DNA of 6,011 bases from Gammaproteobacteria bacterium (GTDB taxonomy: Bacteria; Pseudomonadota; Gammaproteobacteria; Pseudomonadales; Azotimanducaceae), in NCBI GenBank assembly GCA_002694945.1, contig NZNP01000020.1:53403-59413 (forward strand), read 5' to 3'. The translations under genes were made by a program, and so were the position numbers. This document shows, one piece after another, positions 1 to 6,007 of the stretch; within the stretch, counting starts at the first letter, position 1, and each line of letters starts with the position of its first letter. A model generated the notes under the pieces. That model was not told the origin of the DNA and searched no databases. It worked only from the letters and a program-made list of their open reading frames with translations.

Positions 1-1278
1 GCGATAAACATCTCTTTAATGTCTGTCTCCTTACTACTGACTTATTTTTATACCGATATTGTTGGTTTACAGCCTCAACACATTGCCTTTCTTCTTCTTA
101 TTGTCCGTGTGATCGATGCTATTACAGATCCAATCATGGGAGCCATAACAGACCGGATTATTTCGAAAGAGGGGCGTTATCGTCCCTGGATCGGAATAAG
201 TGCGATTCCTTTCGGGGTATCAGTTTATCTAATGTTTACCACTCCGGCATTTGATTACGAGGGCAAGCTAGCCTGGGCCTACGGCACTTACATTCTGAAC
301 AGTCTAATGTTTACACTGGTAACCATTCCCTACATTTCGTTGATAGGCGTCATCACCGATTCACCTGCTGAAAAGCTTTCCGCTAATACTTATCGCTTTT
401 CTCTCGCTAAAACATCGGTGCTTATAGTTACCAGTGGCCTTACATTTCTCGCAACCTGGTTGGGTGATGGTAATCTTGCAGCTGGATTTGGCAAAGCCAT
501 GGCGATCATGTCTGCTCTAAGCACGGCCGCGCTGTTGTTCTGTTATGCGAAAACCTCCGAGAAAGTCAAACATACGCCAAGTTCCGATAGTGAATGGTTA
601 CAACTTAGATTGTTGATCAATAACGATCAATGGCGGATTCTCGCAACAGCTTGCGTTCTGCTGATGACGGGTTTCCTCATCAGGAGTTCAATTGCTATTC
701 ATTACGCGGTCTACTTCCTTGATCTGAATAGTGGTGGACTGACTTTTGCTTTGTTCATGAGTCTGTGGGCCGTTGCCGGTATTGTTGCAACACTGAGTTC
801 AAGCTGGCTTACAGAGCGTTACTGCAAAATAAAGGTATTTCGATACTCACTCTTCTTAGCAGCTCTAACCGGTTTCGTGATGTTCTTTGCAGTAGGCAAA
901 GGCGAGGTTCTATTAGGAATGTCTTTTTACTTCCTTCTCTGTTTTTTCAGCGATATTAATACTCCTATTTTTTGGGCCGCCATTTCTGAGGTAGTCGACT
1001 ACGGAGAAAAACAACAAGGTATTCGGGTGTCTGGTTTATCTTACGGGAGTTTTTCCTTCCTTCAGAAACTCGGCATGGGCCTCGCTGGCTTTATTGTAGG
1101 CATACTACTGGATCTATTTGGCTACATAGCCGGTGCCCAACAAACCCCCTTCGCCCTCACTGGCATCGCTCTCATGATGTCAGCAATACCTGCCTTTCTT
1201 TTCCTGTCAGCCGGGCTCGTGATGAATCGCTACATCATTTCAAATAGATATGCCGAGGATAATTTAAGGACTATCTAG
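1..1278 (+). CDS. GPH/MelB-family cation:solute symporter, 5'-truncated by the window edge
   Basis: This is a polytopic inner-membrane transporter of the glycoside-pentoside-hexuronide:cation symporter family (MFS fold). The first in-frame ATG is at 19, but the frame is open back to base 1, and the residues before it (A-I-N-I-S-L) continue the first membrane helix. MelB carries a further stretch before the equivalent YYTDVVGL segment, so the true start lies upstream. Counting from the ATG at 19, the family signature R30-V-I-D33-A-I-T-D37-P-I-M-G is clear; D33 and D37 match the MelB Na+-site residues D55 and D59. The G-R-Y-R-P-W loop follows at 52-57. VVDYGE at 325-330 and K350 (matching MelB K377) mark the C-terminal half. 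About eleven further hydrophobic helices are visible, with a hydrophilic central loop near 178-204. The 3' end faces mmsA two bases away. The substrate is not predictable; GPH members carry sugars, but uncharacterised ones sit in many catabolic clusters. Confidence 0.9.
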   Translation, partial: AINISLMSVSLLLTYFYTDIVGLQPQHIAFLLLIVRVIDAITDPIMGAITDRIISKEGRYRPWIGISAIPFGVSVYLMFTTPAFDYEGKLAWAYGTYILNSLMFTLVTIPYISLIGVITDSPAEKLSANTYRFSLAKTSVLIVTSGLTFLATWLGDGNLAAGFGKAMAIMSALSTAALLFCYAKTSEKVKHTPSSDSEWLQLRLLINNDQWRILATACVLLMTGFLIRSSIAIHYAVYFLDLNSGGLTFALFMSLWAVAGIVATLSSSWLTERYCKIKVFRYSLFLAALTGFVMFFAVGKGEVLLGMSFYFLLCFFSDINTPIFWAAISEVVDYGEKQQGIRVSGLSYGSFSFLQKLGMGLAGFIVGILLDLFGYIAGAQQTPFALTGIALMMSAIPAFLFLSAGLVMNRYIISNRYAEDNLRTI

Positions 1279-1280
1279 AA

Positions 1281-2774
1281 TTAACTACTCGGGAACGAGA
1301 AGTTTGATTCTTCCCGCAGTGTCGCCGATGGCCATCGTTGAGTTATAGTTTTGCGACGAGTATAAAAGCGCACACCGTCCGGGCCATAGGCTGACAAGTC
1401 ACCAAAAAGCGAACGTTTCCAGCCACCAAAACTATGATATGACACTGGCACTGGCAAGGGCACATTAATTCCAACCATCCCAGCTTTTACATGGTCAGAA
1501 AAATAACGAGCTGCTTCTCCGTCTCTCGTAAAAAGACAAGATCCATTGCCGTATTCATGATCATCCACCAACGACATGGCCTCATCCAGGTTAGCGACTC
1601 GAACAACGCTGAGAACAGGCCCAAATATTTCCTGCTGGTAGCAAGCCATTGTTGATTTAACATGATCGATCAAAGTTCCCCCAACAAAAAAACCATCGTC
1701 GCCCGCTGCCAGTTCGGGCTTTCGACCATCTACAATAATGCTCGCACCAGCTTTTTCCGCACTGTTAATCAAACTGACTACGCGATCACGATGTTCGTCT
1801 GAGATCAATGGGCCAAAATCATTGTTGGCATTATCAAAACTTCCTACCTTTAGCTTAACCATTTCGGCGCGGAACGCTTCGATCAGAGCATCGGCCGTTT
1901 CGTCTCCGATGGCCACGACAACGGAGACTGCCATACAGCGTTCACCGCTCGAACCAAAAGCTGCGCCCATGAGGGACTGCACTGTATTATCAATGTCCGC
2001 ATCCGGCATAACGATAGCGTGATTCTTCGCGCCGCCTAAAGCCTGACATCTTTTCCCATTAGCCGTCGCAGTTCGATAAACCGACTCTGCGACCGGTGTT
2101 GAACCGACAAAACTTACTGCCTGAATCCGCGGATCGCTCAACAGAACATCAACTGCTTCCTTATCACCATTGACAACATTAAGGACGCCGGGCGGCAAGC
2201 CAGCCTCCTGAGCAAGTTCAGCGACTCGCACGGCCGCCGATGGATCTTTTTCCGATGGTTTCAATACAAATGTATTGCCACAAGCAATAGCGAGCGGGTA
2301 CATCCAAAGAGGCACCATAACTGGGAAGTTAAATGGAGTAATGCCGGCAACGACACCGAGTGGTTGAAATTCGCTCCAGGAGTCAATCTCTGGTCCTACA
2401 TTACGCGAGTATTCACCCTTGAGGAGTTCCGGCGCGAAGCACGCGAATTCAACATTTTCAATGCCCCTGCCGACCTCGCCAGCTGCATCGTGGCTGATCT
2501 TCCCGTGCTCACTACCGATCAATGCTGCCAATTCATCTGTATGGGACTCCAGCAGGGCCTTGAATCTAAACATAATTTGCGCTCGGCGAGCCGGTGGCGT
2601 TGCCCGCCACTCTGGAAAGACCGCTTGCGCCGCAGCAATCGCTTCAGTTGTCACCTCTGCTGAGGCAAGACTTACCTTTCCATCAATTTTACCGGTGGAC
2701 GGGTTGGTTATATCTAGATGACGATCGCCGGAATGACGAACCGCTCCGTTAATTAAATGACCTACAGACTTCAT
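1281..2774 (-). CDS. mmsA: CoA-acylating methylmalonate-semialdehyde dehydrogenase
   Basis: This cytosolic, NAD-dependent aldehyde dehydrogenase oxidises methylmalonate semialdehyde to propionyl-CoA and CO2, and malonate semialdehyde to acetyl-CoA. It serves valine catabolism, and myo-inositol or beta-alanine routes in other hosts (the IolA/MmsA family). At 497 residues it is full length. Visible motifs are the N-terminal VGHLINGAV, the cofactor loop ITPFNFP (145-151, N149), LKPSEKDPS (171-179), FVGSTPVAE (222-230) and the family-typical GERCMA with catalytic C280. The hydrolytic-ALDH general base in ELGG is absent: here it is A245-L-G-G, as expected for CoA-dependent members. EYSR (121-124) probably supplies a substrate-carboxylate arginine. 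EIFGPVLSV (382-390) and the GWKRSLFGD segment complete the fold. The ATG at 2774 is preceded by a strong Shine-Dalgarno sequence and gives the expected family N-terminus. The gene is transcribed divergently from the ABM gene. No mmsB or acyl-CoA dehydrogenase lies beside it, so its role here may be to drain a pathway-specific semialdehyde. Confidence 0.95.
   Translation of the reverse strand: MKSVGHLINGAVRHSGDRHLDITNPSTGKIDGKVSLASAEVTTEAIAAAQAVFPEWRATPPARRAQIMFRFKALLESHTDELAALIGSEHGKISHDAAGEVGRGIENVEFACFAPELLKGEYSRNVGPEIDSWSEFQPLGVVAGITPFNFPVMVPLWMYPLAIACGNTFVLKPSEKDPSAAVRVAELAQEAGLPPGVLNVVNGDKEAVDVLLSDPRIQAVSFVGSTPVAESVYRTATANGKRCQALGGAKNHAIVMPDADIDNTVQSLMGAAFGSSGERCMAVSVVVAIGDETADALIEAFRAEMVKLKVGSFDNANNDFGPLISDEHRDRVVSLINSAEKAGASIIVDGRKPELAAGDDGFFVGGTLIDHVKSTMACYQQEIFGPVLSVVRVANLDEAMSLVDDHEYGNGSCLFTRDGEAARYFSDHVKAGMVGINVPLPVPVSYHSFGGWKRSLFGDLSAYGPDGVRFYTRRKTITQRWPSATLREESNFSFPSS
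1283..1304. terminator. Imperfect hairpin at the convergent transporter/mmsA junction, candidate bidirectional terminator
   Basis: The arms AACTACTCG (1283-1291) and CGAGAAGTT (1296-1304) pair at eight of nine positions, with one A-A mismatch, around a GGAA loop. The hairpin begins five bases after the transporter stop and overlaps the last codons of mmsA. On the + strand only a short T-rich stretch (TTTGATTCTT) follows, so it is a weak intrinsic-terminator candidate. On the - strand no T-run follows the stem. Confidence 0.35.
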
Positions 2775-2782
2775 AAGAAAAA

Positions 2783-2791
2783 CCTCACTCC
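2783..2791 (-). promoter_or_regulatory. Ribosome binding site of mmsA
   Basis: On the - strand, GGAGTGAGG precedes the ATG at 2774. The GAGG core ends eight bases before the start codon, which is good spacing and supports this start. Confidence 0.7.
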
Positions 2792-2792
2792 A

Positions 2793-2814
2793 GTGGTGCA
2801 GCAGTGTAAACCAC
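2793..2814. promoter_or_regulatory. Inverted repeat, possible operator in the divergent region
   Basis: GTGGT (2793-2797) and ACCAC (2810-2814) form a perfect five-base inverted repeat with a 12-base spacer. The outer bases extend it imperfectly (CAGTGGT against the complement of ACCACCTG, with one base extra). The position between divergent genes suits a transcription-factor site, but arms this short arise by chance and no regulator gene is visible in the window. Confidence 0.25.
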
Positions 2815-2873
2815 CTGCCTCATCGATTTGTACCTAATCCACGACCTCTATATGCTCCACATTGAGTAATTTT

Positions 2874-2878
2874 GGGAG
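2874..2878 (+). promoter_or_regulatory. Ribosome binding site deciding a TTG start
   Basis: GGGAG lies six bases before the TTG at 2885. An in-frame TAA at 2867-2869 excludes any start further upstream. The next in-frame ATG, at 2942, would remove the first beta-strand of the domain, so this site fixes the TTG as initiator. Confidence 0.75.
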
Positions 2879-2884
2879 TTTCAC

Positions 2885-3229
2885 TTGACTGTTATCGTTG
2901 CTGGCCACGTTGATTTTGATACTACGGAAAATATTTCGGAAATGTTGCATTCCGTTAAGCCGCTCATAGAAGGTGCTCTGTCTGAAACTGGATGCAGGGC
3001 TTACTCGTGGACAGAGGATCATCTGACACCGGGCCGAGTATGGGTTTACGAAGAGTGGGAATCGTCGGACACTCTGGATGACCACCTCAACACCGACTGG
3101 TACCGAAACATGCTGGCATCATTAGGCAGTTATAAGATGCTGCCCCCTTCGCAGCCTATTTATAAGTACCGGGTTGAGCATCTAGAACCAGTGTATGACG
3201 AAACCCCTAAAGCCAGAGGACACTTCTTT
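2885..3229 (+). repeat. ABM domain copy 1 (residues 1-115)
   Basis: This is the first unit of an internal coding duplication. Aligned without gaps to copy 2, 61 of 115 residues are identical by hand count. The longest shared blocks are VIVAG, AYSWT, VYEEW and VYDET. Confidence 0.85.
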
Positions 3230-3613
3230 ACCGCCGATGAGCCGGTTAAGACGAATATGGCAGTCATCGTCGCTGGTGTAATTCAATTCACCGAAGTCGA
3301 TCAAGTTCCAGATATTTTAATTTCAGCGAAACCCCACATAGACGGTGCGTTGACAGAACCTGGATGCATTGCTTACTCCTGGACCCAGTGTCATCTCAAT
3401 CCAGGGCGAGTTCAGGTCTATGAAGAGTGGACATCATCGGAAACTCTTGAAGCTCATCTGAACTCCCATTTCTATCAAGACATGGGGGCTCATTTGGGTT
3501 CATTTGAACGAATTCAAACTGATTCGCCCATCTTGAAATACAGAATCGACCTGCAGCAGACCGTCTACGATGAAACCGGCGTAGCAAAAGGACACTTTCT
3601 AGGGACCCAATAG
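2885..3613 (+). CDS. Tandem two-domain antibiotic-biosynthesis-monooxygenase (ABM) family protein
   Basis: The 242-residue protein consists of two head-to-tail copies of an ABM-like ferredoxin-fold domain (YgiN/ActVA-Orf6 superfamily), a family that includes cofactor-free quinol monooxygenases and IsdG-type haem enzymes. Domain 1 spans about 1-115 and domain 2 about 125-239, joined by a nine-residue linker. Each copy begins with VIVAG, then has GALxExGCxAYSWT, PGRV, VYEEWxSSxTLxxHLN and a shared tail KYR...VYDET...GHF. W58/H67 and W182/H191 are the conserved aromatic/His pairs. ABM proteins are usually about 100 residues and dimerise, so this fusion probably folds as an intramolecular dimer. 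There is no signal peptide or membrane segment, so it should be cytosolic. Initiation is at TTG behind GGGAG; domain 2 starts with the matching N-M-A-V-I-V-A-G, which supports that choice. It is first in a likely operon with the dehalogenase 50 bases downstream. The reaction is unknown: oxidation of a quinol-like intermediate, or a non-oxygenase binding or isomerising role, are both possible. Confidence 0.85.
   Translation: MTVIVAGHVDFDTTENISEMLHSVKPLIEGALSETGCRAYSWTEDHLTPGRVWVYEEWESSDTLDDHLNTDWYRNMLASLGSYKMLPPSQPIYKYRVEHLEPVYDETPKARGHFFTADEPVKTNMAVIVAGVIQFTEVDQVPDILISAKPHIDGALTEPGCIAYSWTQCHLNPGRVQVYEEWTSSETLEAHLNSHFYQDMGAHLGSFERIQTDSPILKYRIDLQQTVYDETGVAKGHFLGTQ
3257..3601 (+). repeat. ABM domain copy 2 (residues 125-239)
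   Basis: This is the second unit, offset by exactly 372 bases (124 codons) from copy 1 with no insertion or deletion. Synonymous and amino-acid divergence show that the duplication is old, not a recent slippage product. Confidence 0.85.
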
Positions 3614-3625
3614 CTATTTTCTCAA

Positions 3626-3650
3626 TATAGATCAGGCGAGAGCCTGTATA
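3626..3650 (+). other. Intercistronic mRNA hairpin with GAGA tetraloop
   Basis: CAGGC (3633-3637) and GCCTG (3642-3646) form a perfect five-base stem closed by GAGA, a GNRA-type tetraloop. Flanking TATA (3626-3629) and TATA (3647-3650) can add four pairs across a three-base GAT bulge. It lies between the ABM stop and the dehalogenase Shine-Dalgarno sequence. No T-run follows, so it is more likely an mRNA stability, processing or translation-tuning element than a terminator. Confidence 0.4.
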
Positions 3651-3653
3651 GGC

Positions 3654-3657
3654 AAGG
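3654..3657 (+). promoter_or_regulatory. Ribosome binding site of the dehalogenase gene
   Basis: AAGG lies six bases before the ATG at 3664. An in-frame TAG at 3649-3651 prevents any longer N-terminus, so this start is well fixed. Confidence 0.6.
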
Positions 3658-3663
3658 CATGTT

Positions 3664-4722
3664 ATGGACATCCTTAGAACACCTGATGAGTGTTTCGCGC
3701 ATCTAGCGGACTACCCCTTCGAACCACATTACACCATAATTGAAACAAACGAAGGGACAGAACTCAGAATTCATCATCTAGATGAAGGACCAAAAGATGG
3801 TCCCATTGTCCTTCTGATGCACGGTCAACCCGTTTGGAGCTACCTCTACCGCAAGATGATTCCACTGCTTGTCAGAGTAGGCATGAGAGTAATTGCACCC
3901 GACCTGCCAGGCTACGGAAAATCAGATAAGCCTGCAGCTCGTGAAGATTATTCATATCAGCGGCAGGTTGATTGGATGGATGCCTGGCTAACTATCAATG
4001 GATTCTCCAACATTACCTTCTTCGGTCAAGACTGGGGCGGTCTTATCGGTCTGCGCATGATCGTCGACCAACCAGAGAGATTCGCTCGAATAGTCATCGC
4101 AAATACCGGACTTCCCTATAGTCCGAGCACGGACAAGTCTAAAGTAGATACTATAAAGAGTTTTCGAGAGCATGCAGAGACGCCTACACTCATCGAGATG
4201 CAAAAAGCGCTAAGTACAATGGGTGGGTCCTCTGAAACCAAATTTGCCTATTGGCAGAAGTTCTGCTGGGAAACCCAAGACCTTCCCATAGGTCTAATGA
4301 TGTCTATGATGATCGAGCCCCAGAGCAATCTGACCAGAGCAGTTAAGTTAATGTTATTCAAACTTGGGATTAAAAGACCTCTACCCACCGACATCTCAAA
4401 GGCATATGAAGCTCCCTTCCCCGACAAAAAGTACAAAATGGGCCCGAGAGCCATGCCAAGCCATGTGCCAACAATTCCTGACGAGTCATTGGAAGCACAA
4501 AGGCTCGCATGGGAATTTTTTTCATCCTGGGATAAGCCATTTTTGTGCACCTTCGCCGATGACGATCCAGTTACTCAGGGCGTCGAGGAACAATTCTACG
4601 ACCGGGTTCCAGGCACTAAAAACATGCCACACCGAAAAATTAAAGGCGGTGGGCACTTTGTCCAAGAAAACAGTCCTGAGCAAGTTGTCGATGCCATTGT
4701 CAATCTGATCGAGAATTATTGA
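3664..4722 (+). CDS. Haloalkane dehalogenase, HLD-I subfamily (alpha/beta hydrolase)
   Basis: This cytosolic alpha/beta-hydrolase should cleave carbon-halogen bonds hydrolytically, giving an alcohol, halide and a proton without cofactors. The catalytic set can be mapped by memory alignment to DhlA of Xanthobacter: nucleophile D123 in GQDWGG, acid D301 in FADDDPV, base H331 in GGGHFVQE, and halide-binding W124 and W197 (DhlA W125 and W175, the latter in F-x-x-W). AYEAPFPD (247-254) and WSYLYRKMIP (58-67) are typical of the subfamily. At 352 residues it is longer than DhlA (310); the extra length is mostly in the cap, about 22 residues between D123 and W197 and about 20 between W197 and APFPD. 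The oxyanion motif reads HGQP rather than HGEP or HGNP. It sits 50 bases after the ABM gene in the same direction, so co-transcription is likely. Epoxide hydrolase is disfavoured by the tryptophan pair, fluoroacetate dehalogenase by the lack of a D-R-G-x-R nucleophile motif. Actual substrates are unknown. Confidence 0.85.
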   Translation: MDILRTPDECFAHLADYPFEPHYTIIETNEGTELRIHHLDEGPKDGPIVLLMHGQPVWSYLYRKMIPLLVRVGMRVIAPDLPGYGKSDKPAAREDYSYQRQVDWMDAWLTINGFSNITFFGQDWGGLIGLRMIVDQPERFARIVIANTGLPYSPSTDKSKVDTIKSFREHAETPTLIEMQKALSTMGGSSETKFAYWQKFCWETQDLPIGLMMSMMIEPQSNLTRAVKLMLFKLGIKRPLPTDISKAYEAPFPDKKYKMGPRAMPSHVPTIPDESLEAQRLAWEFFSSWDKPFLCTFADDDPVTQGVEEQFYDRVPGTKNMPHRKIKGGGHFVQENSPEQVVDAIVNLIENY

Positions 4723-4847
4723 CAGATGACAGCTTCTCTCTACTCCAAATTTGTCAAAATCAGCCGGCTAATGCGGCGTCCCCTTCGTGCACGCCTCTCA
4801 ACCCTTGACCTTCAACATCATCGAGAAACGAGGAGCAGGAAGCCCCC
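4723..4847. other. Convergent intergenic gap without a clear terminator
   Basis: These 125 bases separate the stop codons of the dehalogenase and the Rieske gene. I see only a short palindrome (AGCCGGCT, near 4761-4768) and weak four-base stems. No GC-rich hairpin followed by a T-run is present in either direction, and there is no credible small gene. Confidence 0.5.
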
Positions 4848-5996
4848 TCAGGACGCTTGCTTGATGACTTCGAGGGGCGATTGACCCAAAGCTTCCCGGT
4901 AGTTCGTATGAAAGTGATGTAGGGCGGGCTCATTGCGGCCGAACATAATCTCTTTTAATTGTCCGTTTTCTGCCGCTTTCTGTTGCATCTCACCCATGAC
5001 ATAGTCTTCTTTCTCAATCGTGCTATGAAAAACTTCGAGGTTTGCTTCTAAACTTATGCCTCGTTGGCTCTGCGCAGCCGGATCATATACTTTGCCAACG
5101 TCAAACGACTCCGTGCTCGCTTTATCCTGGTCAATCAAAGCCTGTTGAAAATAGAAGCTAACCTGAGTTACCGAACGACTAGCTCCATCAGCGTGCGGGT
5201 ATATACGGATTAATGTTGTGCCGCCTTCACTAGTTATTAACTGTATATTCGGGAACAGGTGATACAAAACAAAGGTACCGTGTTCAATCCTCCATTGCTC
5301 TTCAGGCATATCCCGCATGACATCGATCCCATGATTAGCTGTCACGAAACGATGATGACGACCGAACAGTTCAAAATGCAGGTTATTGCCGTGATAAAGC
5401 CGGCCGAGGGTGTCTTTATGTAGCTTACCAAAATGATAGGTTTCCCCGAACGTATCGTTAGCGAACTTCCAATTAAGCCGCATATCGATTGTCTTCGACC
5501 CGAGAAATTGATGCTGATCCATCACGAAAGACCCAAGCTCGTCATCCAGCTTTTCGCCCAACAGATCTCGGACATCCAGATGACCATCAACCTGAGGATG
5601 AACCCACAACATGCCATGACGTTCTATTGCAGGTAACTCGAGTAGCCCATGACATGATTTATCTATAGCTCCAAAGTGATCTTCATTTGGAATCGACAAA
5701 AGAGAACCAGTATTTGCGTAACTCCAGTGATGGAAAGGACACATAAACACCGTTTTCTTACCACGTTCCTCAGACGCGACCCTCACGGAGCGGTGCCTAC
5801 ATGCATTTAGAAACGCGTGAAATTTTCCCTTGGCGTCCCTTGTCGCCAGCACAGGTGTTCCGAAGTCATCCATAGTGAAAAAAGAACCCGGCTCGGGCAA
5901 ATCGCCTGACAGACCAATGAGCTGGGGATGATTTTGAAAGAACTCTTCTTGCTCTTGCCGCGCTTGTTCGGGACAAACATAAGACGCAGTAGGCAT
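4848..5996 (-). CDS. Rieske [2Fe-2S] non-heme iron oxygenase, alpha subunit
   Basis: This is the catalytic subunit of a ring-hydroxylating or demethylase-type Rieske oxygenase, 382 residues, soluble. The N-terminal Rieske domain carries C66-x-H68, 17 residues, then C86-x-x-H89 (NACRHRS and CPFHHW). The C-terminal SRPBCC-type catalytic domain has E185-T-Y-H188-F-G-K-L-H193, where H188 and H193 are mononuclear iron ligands, and a third carboxylate ligand is probably D331 in EKEDYVMGEMQQ. The position that carries the bridging Asp in naphthalene dioxygenase is Glu185 here, as reported for carnitine oxygenase CntA. The ATG at 5996 gives the usual alpha-subunit opening (Y-x-x-P-E-x-x-x-x-E-Q-E-x-F-F). 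The frame stays open to the window edge, so a slightly longer protein is not excluded. It points towards the dehalogenase gene, so it is a separate transcript. No ferredoxin, reductase or beta subunit is in the window; partners may lie to the right. The substrate is unknown: aromatic, steroid-like and N-methyl compounds are all possible. Confidence 0.9.
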   Translation of the reverse strand: MPTASYVCPEQARQEQEEFFQNHPQLIGLSGDLPEPGSFFTMDDFGTPVLATRDAKGKFHAFLNACRHRSVRVASEERGKKTVFMCPFHHWSYANTGSLLSIPNEDHFGAIDKSCHGLLELPAIERHGMLWVHPQVDGHLDVRDLLGEKLDDELGSFVMDQHQFLGSKTIDMRLNWKFANDTFGETYHFGKLHKDTLGRLYHGNNLHFELFGRHHRFVTANHGIDVMRDMPEEQWRIEHGTFVLYHLFPNIQLITSEGGTTLIRIYPHADGASRSVTQVSFYFQQALIDQDKASTESFDVGKVYDPAAQSQRGISLEANLEVFHSTIEKEDYVMGEMQQKAAENGQLKEIMFGRNEPALHHFHTNYREALGQSPLEVIKQAS

Positions 5997-6007
5997 CCTG
6001 TATTGAA

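Larger units (their letters stand above)
2775..2884. promoter_or_regulatory. Divergent control region between mmsA and the ABM-dehalogenase pair
   Basis: These 110 bases separate two start codons facing away from each other, so promoters for both directions should lie here or just inside the genes. The best + strand candidate is TTGTAC (2828-2833) with TATATG (2849-2854), but the 15-base spacer is short and the -35 match is partial. On the - strand TTTACA (complement of 2805-2810) resembles a -35 box, but no good -10 follows at 17 bases. The placement as a shared regulatory region is firm; the exact promoter boxes are weak. Confidence 0.45.

Noticed and set aside
2364..2721. Two + strand open frames of about 100 codons inside mmsA
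   Set aside because: They are antisense to strongly conserved mmsA codons, and the two overlap each other in different frames. They are typical shadow frames.
1281..2774. Loss of the general-base glutamate in the aldehyde dehydrogenase (A245-L-G-G) as a sign of inactivity
   Set aside because: CoA-acylating MmsA/IolA enzymes normally lack this residue because deacylation uses CoA rather than water; the catalytic C280 and N149 are present.
2834..3085. An 83-codon open frame on the - strand over the divergent region and the start of the ABM gene
   Set aside because: It runs antisense to the well-supported ABM coding sequence, shows no recognisable domain, and would overlap the control region.
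4248..4708. Open frames of 100-114 codons on both strands inside the dehalogenase gene
   Set aside because: The dehalogenase frame carries all the catalytic motifs; these alternative frames have no family features and no convincing ribosome binding sites.
3664..4722. Epoxide hydrolase or fluoroacetate dehalogenase identity for the alpha/beta hydrolase
   Set aside because: The tryptophan after the nucleophile (W124) and the cap tryptophan (W197), with the AYEAPFPD motif, fit HLD-I. The D-R-G-x-R nucleophile motif of fluoroacetate dehalogenases is missing.
4842..4878. CCCCTC (4844-4849) pairing with GAGGGG (4872-4877) around the Rieske stop codon, considered as a terminator
   Set aside because: The loop is 22 bases, the stem only six to seven pairs, and no T-run follows on the - strand. 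Most of it is inside coding sequence.
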